6,699 nucleotides of DNA from an uncultured Desulfovibrio sp. Its GTDB lineage: Bacteria > Desulfobacterota > Desulfovibrionia > Desulfovibrionales > Desulfovibrionaceae. The stretch covers positions 1 to 6,699 of the forward strand of contig URHE01000098.1 in assembly GCA_900547595.1 (NCBI GenBank). Direction: 5' to 3'. The notes beneath the pieces are model-generated. The model made no database searches, was not told the DNA's origin, and was given only the letters and a program-made list of their open reading frames with translations. The position numbers and the translations under genes were made by a program. Numbering within the stretch: position 1 is the stretch's first letter; the number at the start of each line of letters is the position of its first letter. Below are positions 1 through 6,699 of this stretch, piece after piece.

Positions 1-126
1 ACAATATCGGCAGCGCACGTTCTGCAGTCAAGAGGCTTATGACGTATGGAAAAGCCCTTCCAGCCGGTGGCCTTTTGCCGCGCGCCCATGGCATGTTTCT
101 CCGGGTTCCTGTTTGTGGATACGTTA

Positions 127-178
127 CCGGCGCGGCCCGGGGCAAGAAAAACCCCCGGGCGGCCGGCAAAATTTTTAT
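127..178 (+). terminator. Rho-independent terminator for a plus-strand gene left of the window
   Basis: An 8-bp GC stem (GCCCGGGG at 135-142 with CCCCGGGC at 153-160) is extended by CCGGC at 127-131 with GCCGG at 162-166, across a small internal loop. The apical loop is A-rich. The stem is followed by CAAAATTTTTATT, so the T-run lies on the plus-strand side. This is the arrangement of an intrinsic terminator for a transcript coming from the left, whose gene is outside the window or ends in the first 40 bases. In the minus direction there is no T-run after the stem, although the hairpin could still slow the operon that ends at 289. Nothing else in 1-288 is supportable as a gene; 179-288 is an AT-rich spacer. 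Confidence 0.65.
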
Positions 179-288
179 TGAAAGATCATTGAAAATTTTA
201 GGTCTGTTATGCGATGCGGCGAATTTCGGCATTGCTCACACAGCACAAGCGCATCACCAACCCAAAAGTATAACAAAGCCAAAATTTA

Positions 289-1347
289 TCAGGCGCGCGG
301 AGTGGCCGTGGAACCCCTGACCACGAGTTCTGGCCGGATGTTCCGGCGCACGGCGATCTCGGTGGCGTCCGTGTCCCCGGCCATCTTGCGGCAGAGCAGG
401 CGGAACGCCTCCTGCGCGTTCTGGACCATGGAGTGTTCCACGCTCGTCAGGCTGACGCCCACGAGGTCGGAGGGAAAGTCATTGTCGCAGCCGCACACGC
501 TGTAGTCCCCCGGCACGGAGTAGCCGGCGGCCGCGAGCGCGTCCAGGGCGCCATAGGCCATCATGTCGTTGACAGCCACGATGGCCGTGAACGATTCCGG
601 TTCCGACTCCAGCACGGCGGCGGTGATCGTTCTGCCCAGGTGCCGCTCCAGGAGGATATTGTCGCGCGCCTGGGCCTGGCTGGCAAAACTCGTGAAGAGC
701 GTGACCTTTCCGTCGGGGCAGAGCTCGGCCCAGGTATCGCGCAGGCCCTCGAAGCGTTTGACGCGCACCGGAATGGCGGAGGAAAGCGGGGTGGAGATGC
801 AGATGATGCGCCGGTGCCCCAGGGCGGCGAGATGGCGCGCCACCAGAGAGCCCGCGGCATGGTTGTGCAGCTCCACAAACCCGGCGGCGCTCTCGCCCTC
901 CCTGTCGGCCATGATGACGATGGGCAGCAGGCGCGCGATCTTGCGCACCAGGGGCCGCGATTGCGGCATCATGGCGAAGATGACGCCGCCCACGTCCGAC
1001 TCGGCCATGACGCGGAGGATGCGCGCCTCCTCGCCGGCATTGCCGTAGGTGGTGTAGACAAGGACGTTGCATTCCATGCCCGCGGCCTCGCTCTGGAGGG
1101 CCTGCACCACGGTGGAATAATAATAGTTGCGGATAAAGGGGCAGACCACCATGACCGTGCGCCGGGCGAACAGCGCGGCCCGGCGCCTGGTGGCGGAATA
1201 GCCCAGTTCCTCGGCGGCGGCCCGCACCAGGCGCACCGTCTCGTCGGCAAAGGAAACATCGGGGCGGCGGGCAAGGATCATGGACACCGTGGCCTGGGAA
1301 AGGCCGGTCTTTCTGCTCACATCCGCAAGAGTCACCCGTCGGCTCAT
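289..1347 (-). CDS. LacI-family transcriptional regulator
   Basis: This 352-residue protein has a typical LacI/GalR length. The N-terminal helix-turn-helix lies at residues 5-25 (VTLADVSRKTGLSQATVSMI), followed by a third helix ending at the ELGY motif (47-50), then a periplasmic-binding-protein-like effector domain from about residue 63 to 345. The family signature near the C-terminus is present in altered form: AVNDMMAYGALDAL, then GYSVPGDYSVCGCDND where VGFDD is usual. The hinge after ELGY (SATRRRAALFARR) lacks the usual P-N-x-x-A-R-x-L pattern. GGGAG sits 4 bases before the ATG. The stop TGA is followed at once by TAA. It is the last gene of the kinase-regulator operon, 21 bases after zraR. 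The effector is unknown; no sugar transport or catabolic gene is in view, so a metabolite or stress signal is as plausible as a sugar. Confidence 0.93.
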   Translation of the reverse strand: MSRRVTLADVSRKTGLSQATVSMILARRPDVSFADETVRLVRAAAEELGYSATRRRAALFARRTVMVVCPFIRNYYYSTVVQALQSEAAGMECNVLVYTTYGNAGEEARILRVMAESDVGGVIFAMMPQSRPLVRKIARLLPIVIMADREGESAAGFVELHNHAAGSLVARHLAALGHRRIICISTPLSSAIPVRVKRFEGLRDTWAELCPDGKVTLFTSFASQAQARDNILLERHLGRTITAAVLESEPESFTAIVAVNDMMAYGALDALAAAGYSVPGDYSVCGCDNDFPSDLVGVSLTSVEHSMVQNAQEAFRLLCRKMAGDTDATEIAVRRNIRPELVVRGSTATPRA

Positions 1348-1368
1348 CGTGCTCCCGTCATGGCGCGC

Positions 1369-2739
1369 CTAGTCCTGCTCAAGGCCGTACTTGCGCAGCT
1401 TGTTGTGCAGGGTCGCCCGGGTGATGCCGAGGCGGCGCGCGGCCTCGCTTTTATTGTCGCCGGTCTGGCGCATGGTGTCCTCGATGGCGCGGCGCTCCAC
1501 CAGCTCCAGCGCCATGCCCGCCAGGGAAAGGGATCCCTGCTGCGCCGGGCCCTCCTCCCGGGGGGAGGCGTGGGCGATATTGTCGGGCAGTTCCGCGCCG
1601 GTCACAAGATCGCCGTTGCAGAGGATGACGGCCCGCTCCACCGCGTTTTCCAGTTCCCGCACATTGCCGGGCCAGGAATAGCGCAGGAGGCTGTCCATGG
1701 CCTGGGGCGAAAAGCCCTTGATGCTCTTGCGGTTGCGTTCGGCAAACCGCTGGAGGAAATAGGCCGCCAGCAGGGGGATGTCCTCGCCGCGCCGCCGCAG
1801 GGGCGGCACCTCGATGGAAATGACATTGAGGCGGAAATACAGATCCTCGCGGAAGCGCTTTTCCTGCACCTCCTGCCGCAGATCCCGGTTGGTGGCCGCG
1901 ATGACGCGCACATCCACCGTGATGGGCGTGTCCGAGCCCACGCGCTGGATCTCCCCCTGCTGGAGGGCGCGCAGGAGCTTGGCCTGAAGCTGGAGCGGCA
2001 TCTCGCCAATCTCGTCCAGAAAGAGCGTGCCGCCGTTGGCCTGGACAAAGCGCCCCTCGCGGCGGCGGTCCGCGCCGGTGAACGCGCCCTTTTCATGCCC
2101 GAAAAGCTCGGATTCGAGCAGGGTCTCGGCCAGGGCGGCGCAGTTCACCGTGACCAGCGGCTTGCCGGCGCGGGCGCTGGCCCCGTGCAGGGCGCGGGCC
2201 ACCAGTTCCTTGCCCGTGCCGGACTCGCCCGTGACGAGCACCGTGGCCTCGGTGGGCGCCACAGTTTCGATGAAGCCGAGCATCCGCTTGAGCGCGTCGC
2301 TGCGGCCGATGATCTCCTCGCTGGCCGCGGCCTCGGTGAGCTGGCGCCGCAGTTCGCGGTTTTCCACGCTGTGGCGCGAACGCTCGATGCACTGTTCCAG
2401 GGTCTCGCGCAACAGGTCGAAATCCAGCGGCTTGACGAGATAATCATACGCGCCGAGGCGCAGGGCGTCCACGGCGGTCTCCACCGAGGAAAAGGCCGTC
2501 ATGAGCACCACAGGCAGGGCGGGATTGTATTCCAGCATGGCCTTGAGCGCGTGGATGCCGTCCATGCGCGCCATCCGCACATCCGTGAGCACCGCGTCAA
2601 AGGCCCGTTCGCGCACAAGGGCCACCGCCTCGTCGCCATCCGCGGCCTCCTCCACGGCAAAGCCCCAGGACCGCAGCATGGTTCTCAGCATGCTGCGGTG
2701 GGCGTCGTCATCATCGACCACAAGAATGGCGCTGCTCAT
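1369..2739 (-). CDS. zraR: NtrC-type sigma-54-dependent response regulator (ZraR-like)
   Basis: This 456-residue bacterial enhancer-binding protein has all three expected domains. The receiver domain (about 4-120) has the acidic pocket D9-D12, phosphoacceptor D53 (VLTDVRM), T81 and K103 (YLVKP). The AAA+ sigma-54 activation domain (about 143-370) has Walker A GESGTGKE (171-178), the sigma-54-contacting GAFTGA loop (218-223), Walker B GGTLFLDE (236-243) and the arginine-rich FREDLYFRLN region. The C-terminal Fis-type helix-turn-helix (about 412-456) contains SEAARRLGITRATLHNKL. All catalytic residues are intact, so it should drive open-complex formation at sigma-54 promoters when phosphorylated by the upstream kinase. 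The start at 2739 is chosen over an in-frame GTG at 2760 because the GTG leader codons themselves form the ribosome site. The zraR name rests on the kinase and zraP-like neighbours; other NtrC-type regulators share this architecture. Confidence 0.93.
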   Translation of the reverse strand: MSSAILVVDDDDAHRSMLRTMLRSWGFAVEEAADGDEAVALVRERAFDAVLTDVRMARMDGIHALKAMLEYNPALPVVLMTAFSSVETAVDALRLGAYDYLVKPLDFDLLRETLEQCIERSRHSVENRELRRQLTEAAASEEIIGRSDALKRMLGFIETVAPTEATVLVTGESGTGKELVARALHGASARAGKPLVTVNCAALAETLLESELFGHEKGAFTGADRRREGRFVQANGGTLFLDEIGEMPLQLQAKLLRALQQGEIQRVGSDTPITVDVRVIAATNRDLRQEVQEKRFREDLYFRLNVISIEVPPLRRRGEDIPLLAAYFLQRFAERNRKSIKGFSPQAMDSLLRYSWPGNVRELENAVERAVILCNGDLVTGAELPDNIAHASPREEGPAQQGSLSLAGMALELVERRAIEDTMRQTGDNKSEAARRLGITRATLHNKLRKYGLEQD

Positions 2740-2744
2740 GGCTT

Positions 2745-2750
2745 CCTCCT
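2745..2750 (-). promoter_or_regulatory. Ribosome binding site deciding the zraR start
   Basis: The minus strand reads AGGAGG, then AAGCC, then ATG (2739), a full Shine-Dalgarno at ideal 5-base spacing. It rules against the longer reading from GTG at 2760. It lies in the 38-base gap after the kinase stop codon, so the regulator has its own strong translation start within the operon. Confidence 0.85.
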
Positions 2751-2777
2751 TCAGCCACACATGCTCCGGGGCCCGGT

Positions 2778-4349
<1,572 letters not shown>

Positions 4350-4355
4350 GCTTGG

Positions 4356-4384
4356 AGTATAGCCATCGGCCTTGCGCCTGTCAT
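4356..4384 (-). promoter_or_regulatory. Housekeeping sigma-70-type promoter for the kinase operon
   Basis: On the minus strand ATGACA (4384-4379, five of six matches to TTGACA) is followed by 17 bases and TATACT (4361-4356, five of six matches to TATAAT). Transcription would begin about 7 bases past the -10 box, which is at or next to the A of the kinase ATG at 4349. That predicts a leaderless message and explains the missing Shine-Dalgarno. The spacing and both boxes are good; the exact start is inferred. Confidence 0.6.
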
Positions 4385-4416
4385 CCGTCCCTGAGGCAAC
4401 TTTTTTAACACGTTTT

Positions 4417-4432
4417 TTGCACGCTTTTTGCA
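4417..4432 (+). promoter_or_regulatory. Sigma-54 (-24/-12) promoter for the zraP-like gene
   Basis: TTGCACG-CTTT-TTGCA matches the sigma-54 consensus TGGCACG-N4-TTGCW at every specified base except the first G of the -24 GG pair. The expected start is about 4443, giving a 98-base leader before the ATG at 4541. The box overlaps an AT-rich stretch, and a weaker second copy in the same register (TAACACG-TTTT-TTGCA, 4406-4421) sits 11 bases upstream without the GG. The divergently encoded NtrC-type regulator is the obvious activator. Confidence 0.72.
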
Positions 4433-4449
4433 TCACTTTTGGAAATCAT

Positions 4450-4464
4450 GGCGGAATGACCGCC
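4450..4464 (+). repeat. Short inverted repeat in the zraP leader
   Basis: GGCGG-AATGA-CCGCC is a perfect 5-bp inverted repeat with a 5-base loop, beginning about 7 bases after the predicted sigma-54 start. It could be a stabilising 5'-end hairpin of the zraP message or a protein-binding site. No function can be assigned. Confidence 0.4.
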
Positions 4465-4540
4465 GGACCAGTCCCGTCTCCCGTTCACGCATGATTCTCC
4501 CTTTTCCCGTATCCGCCGCGGTACGTCCAAAGAAGTCGCC

Positions 4541-5122
4541 ATGCCTAAACTCCCCGGTTTTCTTGTCCTTGCGGCGGCGCTGCTCTGTCCCTCGCTGCCT
4601 TTTGGCGCGCGGTGCGCCCTTGCCGATGCCGGACGGACCGCCGCCCCCGAAACGGCGCCCGTTCTCGCCGGTGACGACGGCGCGGACACGCATGATGTGA
4701 GCCCGGAACGGGAGGAGCGCTACACGCGCTCCGTCCGCCAGTGGCTGGACAGTCTGCCCGCGGCCCAGCAGAAGCAGGCCCGGAAGATCCTTCGCGAGGC
4801 CCATCCCGGGCTGCACGAGCTCCGCGTCCGCATCCGCGAAAAAACGACGGCGCTTGCGGAGCTGCGCTTCAACAGCGCCACGCCGCCCGACACCCTGCCG
4901 CGCCTGGGGCAGGAGCTCCAGCGGCTCCGCGCCCAGTTGCGCCTGCGCCTGCACACCGTCAATGAACAGCTGCGCCATGAGGTGGGCGTCCCCATGGGCC
5001 CTCTGGGCGAGGACGGGCTCTGGCTCACGCCCCTGCCCGATGATCCGGCGTCCGGCCCGGGCCAGACCCCCGGAAAGCCCGGTGACGCCGCCACGCAGCT
5101 CCCCCCTCCCGGCCGGAGCTGA
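4541..5122 (+). CDS. zraP: Periplasmic ZraP/Spy/CpxP-like stress protein
   Basis: This 193-residue protein begins with a signal peptide: K3, a hydrophobic core at 7-21 and an ALA-D cleavage site after A28. C16 is not in a proper lipobox, so a soluble periplasmic protein is expected. A flexible Ala/Pro segment (29-52) precedes a helical core (about 54-151). The core opens with an LTxxQ-like LPAAQQ (72-77) and a motif around LREAHPGLHELR (84-95) typical of the metal-resistance chaperone group, then a second long Arg/Leu-rich helix (118-147). The C-terminus (152-193) is Pro/Gly-rich and probably disordered. E. coli ZraP binds zinc and acts as a chaperone that damps its own two-component system. 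Histidines here are few (51, 88, 92, 138, 146), so zinc binding is uncertain. The Shine-Dalgarno is weak (AGAAG). It is divergent from the kinase operon and driven by the sigma-54 box at 4417. Confidence 0.8.
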   Translation: MPKLPGFLVLAAALLCPSLPFGARCALADAGRTAAPETAPVLAGDDGADTHDVSPEREERYTRSVRQWLDSLPAAQQKQARKILREAHPGLHELRVRIREKTTALAELRFNSATPPDTLPRLGQELQRLRAQLRLRLHTVNEQLRHEVGVPMGPLGEDGLWLTPLPDDPASGPGQTPGKPGDAATQLPPPGRS

Positions 5123-5165
5123 TCCCTTTCCCTGATTCTGAAAGCCAGTTTGCCCCGAATTCCGT

Positions 5166-5202
5166 TGCCGCCGCGCTCCGACCTCTCCGGAGTGCGGCGG
5201 CA
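5166..5202 (+). terminator. Strong hairpin after zraP, probable transcript end
   Basis: TGCCGCCGCGCTCCG (5166-5180) pairs with CGGAGTGCGGCGGCA (5188-5202): a 15-bp stem with one G-U pair and a 7-base loop, 43 bases after the zraP stop. No T-run follows, so it is not a classical intrinsic terminator. It may mark a processed 3' end or a Rho-assisted stop. Confidence 0.5.
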
Positions 5203-5203
5203 C

Positions 5204-5277
5204 GCGTTGCGGGGCTCTCCGCGTCTCCGCACGCGCCGGCGTCCGCATGTCATGCGGGATTCACGGTTCCGCAACGC
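5204..5277. repeat. Long-range inverted repeat enclosing a 15-base palindrome
   Basis: GCGTTGCGG (5204-5212) is perfectly complementary to CCGCAACGC (5269-5277). Between them lies CCGCATG-T-CATGCGG (5243-5257), a perfect 7-bp inverted repeat around one base. A transcript could fold this as a stem carrying an inner hairpin; as DNA the inner palindrome could be an operator. The outer arms resemble but do not match integron attC core sites. Function unknown. Confidence 0.4.
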
Positions 5278-5309
5278 CGCTGCGCACGATTTGTACACCT
5301 GAATAAAAT

Positions 5310-5339
5310 TTATACATCACAACTGCGCAGTTGTATAAA
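5310..5339 (+). promoter_or_regulatory. Possible sigma-70-type promoter with a palindrome in its spacer
   Basis: TTATAC (5310-5315), an 18-base spacer and TATAAA (5334-5339) could form -35 and -10 boxes. The spacer contains the 16-base palindrome at 5319-5334. The region is nearly symmetric: the minus strand also offers TATACA, 17 bases, TATAAA. A promoter could therefore fire either way. The -35 match is poor. Confidence 0.3.
5319..5334. repeat. Perfect 16-base palindrome, candidate operator or activator site
   Basis: ACAACTGCGCAGTTGT is its own reverse complement and is flanked by TTTATAC on the left and ATAAA on the right, giving a broader imperfect dyad over 5309-5339. Its centre is about 134 bases upstream of the expected start of the sigma-54 promoter at 5433, in the range normal for an enhancer-binding protein. 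It does not resemble the inverted repeat at 4304, so a common activator is not shown. Confidence 0.6.
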
Positions 5340-5355
5340 AACCATACTCTCCCCG

Positions 5356-5380
5356 CCTTCCTCCCCGGGGATCAGGAAGG
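5356..5380. repeat. Inverted repeat around a CCCCGGGG core
   Basis: CCTTCCT (5356-5362) pairs with AGGAAGG (5374-5380) across an 11-base loop that itself contains CCCCGGGG. It lies between the palindrome at 5319 and the sigma-54 promoter. No T-run follows on either side at terminator distance. Function unknown. Confidence 0.35.
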
Positions 5381-5405
5381 GCAGCTCTTAAAAAGCAATT
5401 ATATA

Positions 5406-5422
5406 TTCATAGGTTATATGAA
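5406..5422. repeat. AT-rich inverted repeat just upstream of the second sigma-54 promoter
   Basis: TTCATA-GGTTA-TATGAA is a perfect 6-bp inverted repeat, 10 bases before the sigma-54 box. It could be a repressor or bending-protein site. It does not fit the integration-host-factor consensus well. Confidence 0.35.
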
Positions 5423-5709
5423 AAATCATCTCTTGGCACGCGGGTTGCTATAAGAGAGGCAAGCGCGCACCGGAACAGGGCGCGGGAAAATCGAAGAGAG
5501 CACGAAAGCAACCTGGGATCCAGCGGCGGACATGAAGCCGGGATACCAGTGAAAATATATCGCGGATGCCGGAGCTTCGGCCCGCATCCCCCCGAACCTC
5601 TTTTCCTCCGCCACCGGCGGTCAACATATAGGCAGATCAGCGAGGCGCGCATGAAGCAAATTTCCGTGACGTTCTGAGCCCCCATCAGGAACGCCGCGAT
5701 TCCCCCCAA
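5407..5709 (-). CDS. Doubtful minus-strand ORF after the radical-SAM gene
   Basis: A perfect AAAGGAGG (5723-5716) stands 6 bases before a TTG at 5709 that opens a 100-codon frame. The first 30 residues are hydrophobic (IAAFLMGAQNVTEICFM and onward) with normal codon bias; the rest is Arg/Cys-rich with poor bias. It crosses the sigma-54 promoter of the other strand. It could be a remnant of a gene once following the radical-SAM gene, or chance. It is listed because of the ribosome site. Confidence 0.15.
   Translation of the reverse strand: MGGIAAFLMGAQNVTEICFMRASLICLYVDRRWRRKRGSGGCGPKLRHPRYIFTGIPASCPPLDPRLLSCSLRFSRALFRCALASLIATRVPRDDFSYNL
5433..5449 (+). promoter_or_regulatory. Consensus sigma-54 (-24/-12) promoter with no annotated gene downstream
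   Basis: TTGGCACG-CGGG-TTGCT matches the sigma-54 consensus YTGGCACG-N4-TTGCW at every specified position. The -24 GG is at 5435-5436 and the -12 GC at 5447-5448, so transcription should start near 5460 and run rightwards. Such a match is very unlikely by chance in a window this size. The usual companions are present: an AT-rich upstream region and a palindrome near -134. Downstream there is no protein gene of normal size before the convergent radical-SAM gene ending at 5760. Confidence 0.85.
5549..5677 (+). CDS. Possible 42-residue small protein in the sigma-54 transcript
   Basis: The frame starts with GTG, preceded by GGGA at 5-base spacing, and reads MKIYRGCRSFGPHPPEPL and onward to TGA. 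It is basic (about eight Arg) with no signal peptide or membrane segment. Its GTG overlaps the stop of a six-codon ATG frame (5532-5552, MKPGYQ), so translational coupling is conceivable. Third positions are less GC-biased than in neighbouring genes, and no family was recognised. It may be an accident inside a noncoding RNA. Confidence 0.18.
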   Translation: MKIYRGCRSFGPHPPEPLFLRHRRSTYRQISEARMKQISVTF

Positions 5710-5759
5710 AACCCTCCTCCTTTGACAGAACCCTGAAACCCATCGGAACATCCTCCCTC

Positions 5760-6699
5760 TCAGCGGCCACCGGCTCCCCCCCGGTGGCCGCACCTCTTTG
5801 GCGCGTCCGCCGGGGGCGGGTCCTCCTCCGCCACCAGCAGCCGCAGCCGCGGCTCGCGGCCATGGCGCACAGCTTCCGGCCCGATGCCCAGAGCCGCCCA
5901 GCGCGGCCCCAATTCTCCGGCATGGCCCCAGAAATGTCCCTGACAGCTGGCCGGAACTTCCAGCAGCAGCACCCGCCGGCGGGGTCCTCGCGCCGTTTCC
6001 CGCTCCCGGGCGCCTCTTCCGTCAATGCCGCGCAGCAGTTCCCGCACCGCGAGCAGCAGGGCCCGGCCCAGAACGCGCGCGCCCAGGGCCGGATGCCAGG
6101 GCCCGGCAAGCAGCGCCCGCGCCAGTTCCGCGCCCGGCGCCAGCCCCATGCGCAGGACCGCGGCGCCCCTGCGGCTGGCCGTCAGCCAGCCGCGCGCCAG
6201 CGTCTCCAGCGTCTCCTCCAGCTCCCAGGGCTCGAAGAGTCCGGCGCGCCAGAGCGCGGCAAGGCCGGTATGCTCCAGCACAAGGCACGGATAGAAGCGC
6301 AGGGCCCGCGCCCCCAGTTCCAGCGCCGCGTCCACGTCATGGAGGAAGTCCGCCGGGGTCACGCCCGGCATGCCCGGCAGCAGCTGCACGCCCAGTTCCA
6401 GGCCGGACGCCGCCACCAGGGCACAGGCCCGCCGCGCCCGCGCCCGCCCGTACCCGCGGCGCGCCAGGGCAAGCGCCGTTTCGGAAAAACTCTGCACCCC
6501 CAGTTCCACCGTGGCGCAGCCCGCATGGGCAAGGCGGTCAAGAATGGCCGCATCGACGGCATCGGGCCGGGTGGAGCAGCGAAATGACGGGACGAGCCCG
6601 TCACGGCGCGCCCGCGCGGCGAAGGCCAGGCAGCGGTCCAGCGTTTCCGGCGGCATGGCGGTGAACGTGCCGCCGTAAAAGGCGAGTTCCGCCGGGGCG
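5760..6699 (-). CDS. Radical-SAM enzyme, bacterial Elp3/HemN-like (N-terminus outside window)
   Basis: About 313 C-terminal residues are visible; the frame is open to the window edge, so the ATG at 6656 is internal. The first visible residues, ELAFYGGTFTA, are the conserved strand after the iron-sulfur motif, whose CxxxCxxC must lie beyond the edge. Then come the family landmarks STRPDAVDAAILDRL, CATVELGVQS, GLELGVQLLPGMPG and RFYPCLVLEHTGLA, ending in a divergent Arg/Pro-rich domain. This pattern matches bacterial radical-SAM proteins annotated as Elp3-like or as coproporphyrinogen-oxidase-related; the substrate is not known. The last residues (RCGHRGGAGGR) are encoded by a hairpin and may not be functional. 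It converges on the sigma-54 transcript from 5460 and is not part of the zra operon. Confidence 0.85.
   Translation of the reverse strand, partial: APAELAFYGGTFTAMPPETLDRCLAFAARARRDGLVPSFRCSTRPDAVDAAILDRLAHAGCATVELGVQSFSETALALARRGYGRARARRACALVAASGLELGVQLLPGMPGVTPADFLHDVDAALELGARALRFYPCLVLEHTGLAALWRAGLFEPWELEETLETLARGWLTASRRGAAVLRMGLAPGAELARALLAGPWHPALGARVLGRALLLAVRELLRGIDGRGARERETARGPRRRVLLLEVPASCQGHFWGHAGELGPRWAALGIGPEAVRHGREPRLRLLVAEEDPPPADAPKRCGHRGGAGGR
5763..5791. terminator. Hairpin at the end of the radical-SAM gene, possibly bidirectional
   Basis: GCGGCCACCGG (5763-5773) pairs perfectly with CCGGTGGCCGC (5781-5791) across a 7-base loop. It lies wholly inside the coding region, directly before the stop codon at 5760-5762, and encodes the Gly/Arg-rich tail. 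Neither side has a real T-run (CACCTCTTTGG on plus, GAGGGAGG on minus), so termination would be inefficient or Rho-dependent. It separates two convergent transcripts. Confidence 0.45.

Larger units (their letters stand above)
5460..5795 (+). ncRNA. Candidate sigma-54-dependent small RNA
   Basis: This is the stretch expected to be transcribed from the promoter at 5433. It contains hairpins at 5564-5589 (GGATGC with GCATCC, inner GCCG/CGGC) and 5608-5620 (CCGCC-ACC-GGCGG), and ends at the 11-bp hairpin 5763-5791. It also contains the related pair CTGGGATCCAG (5513-5523) and CCGGGATACCAG (5539-5550). No known RNA family was recognised; the AAGCCGGGATACC segment recalls the 3' end of cobalamin riboswitches, but the other conserved parts are missing. 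The right end is uncertain: termination could also occur after 5589 near CTCTTTT. The 3' part would be antisense to the end of the radical-SAM message. Confidence 0.35.

Noticed and set aside
1..42. Possible C-terminus of an upstream plus-strand gene ending at TGA 40-42
   Set aside because: Only 13 residues, with codons rare for this composition (ATA, AGA, TTA). Another frame (NIGSARSAVKRLM) looks as good. The terminator suggests such a gene exists but does not fix its end.
4433..4436. Longer kinase start at GTG/ATG 4436/4433
   Set aside because: The extra 29 codons cross the zraP sigma-54 promoter and the kinase promoter, are Lys-rich and AT-rich, and lack a ribosome site.
5204..5277. Integron attC site, suggested by GTT...AAC arms
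   Set aside because: Core orientation is reversed relative to RYYYAAC...GTTRRRY, and no cassette or integrase is present.
5460..5555. Cobalamin riboswitch, suggested by AAGCCGGGATACC
   Set aside because: The conserved GCCACTG-type segment and the rest of the core are absent, and no cobalamin gene follows.
5784..6664. Long plus-strand open frames opposite the radical-SAM gene, which the sigma-54 transcript could enter
   Set aside because: Arg/Pro/Ala-rich low-complexity translations; the opposite strand carries conserved radical-SAM motifs.

Overview
The window is GC-rich with short AT-rich islands only at promoters. It looks like a chromosomal piece of a sigma-54-using Gram-negative bacterium. 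The gene content and base composition (a ZraP-type periplasmic protein divergent from an NtrC-type two-component system) would fit a Desulfovibrio-like deltaproteobacterium, but that placement is a guess from style, not a proven assignment.

Layout, left to right. Positions 1-288 hold no convincing gene but contain a GC-rich hairpin followed by a T-run that would terminate a plus-strand transcript entering from the left. Positions 289-4349 form a compact minus-strand operon, read right to left: a membrane histidine kinase (ZraS-like, 2778-4349), its sigma-54-activating response regulator (ZraR-like, 1369-2739, perfect Shine-Dalgarno), and a LacI-family repressor (289-1347). Gaps of 38 and 21 bases imply co-transcription. 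Divergently, 4541-5122 encodes a secreted ZraP/Spy/CpxP-like protein. The 191-base divergent control region has a near-consensus sigma-54 promoter facing zraP and a good housekeeping-type promoter facing the kinase, placed so that the kinase message could be leaderless.

Positions 5123-5759 are the odd part: about 640 bases with no clear gene but dense structure. It holds a strong hairpin after zraP, several perfect palindromes in an AT-rich island, and a textbook sigma-54 promoter (5433-5449). That promoter faces right, into a stretch with no recognisable protein gene, and then meets a convergent gene head-on. The likeliest products are a small RNA or a very small protein. From 5760 to the right edge is the C-terminal part of a radical-SAM enzyme of the bacterial Elp3/HemN-like type, on the minus strand and cut by the window edge.

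How it fits together: by analogy with the E. coli zraP-zraSR system, the kinase senses envelope or metal stress, phosphorylates the regulator, and the regulator drives the sigma-54 promoter of the periplasmic chaperone/metal-buffer gene. The second, orphan sigma-54 promoter may belong to the same regulon, giving it an RNA or micro-protein output, but no shared activator site was recognised. The LacI repressor in the same operon is unexplained: no sugar gene is nearby.
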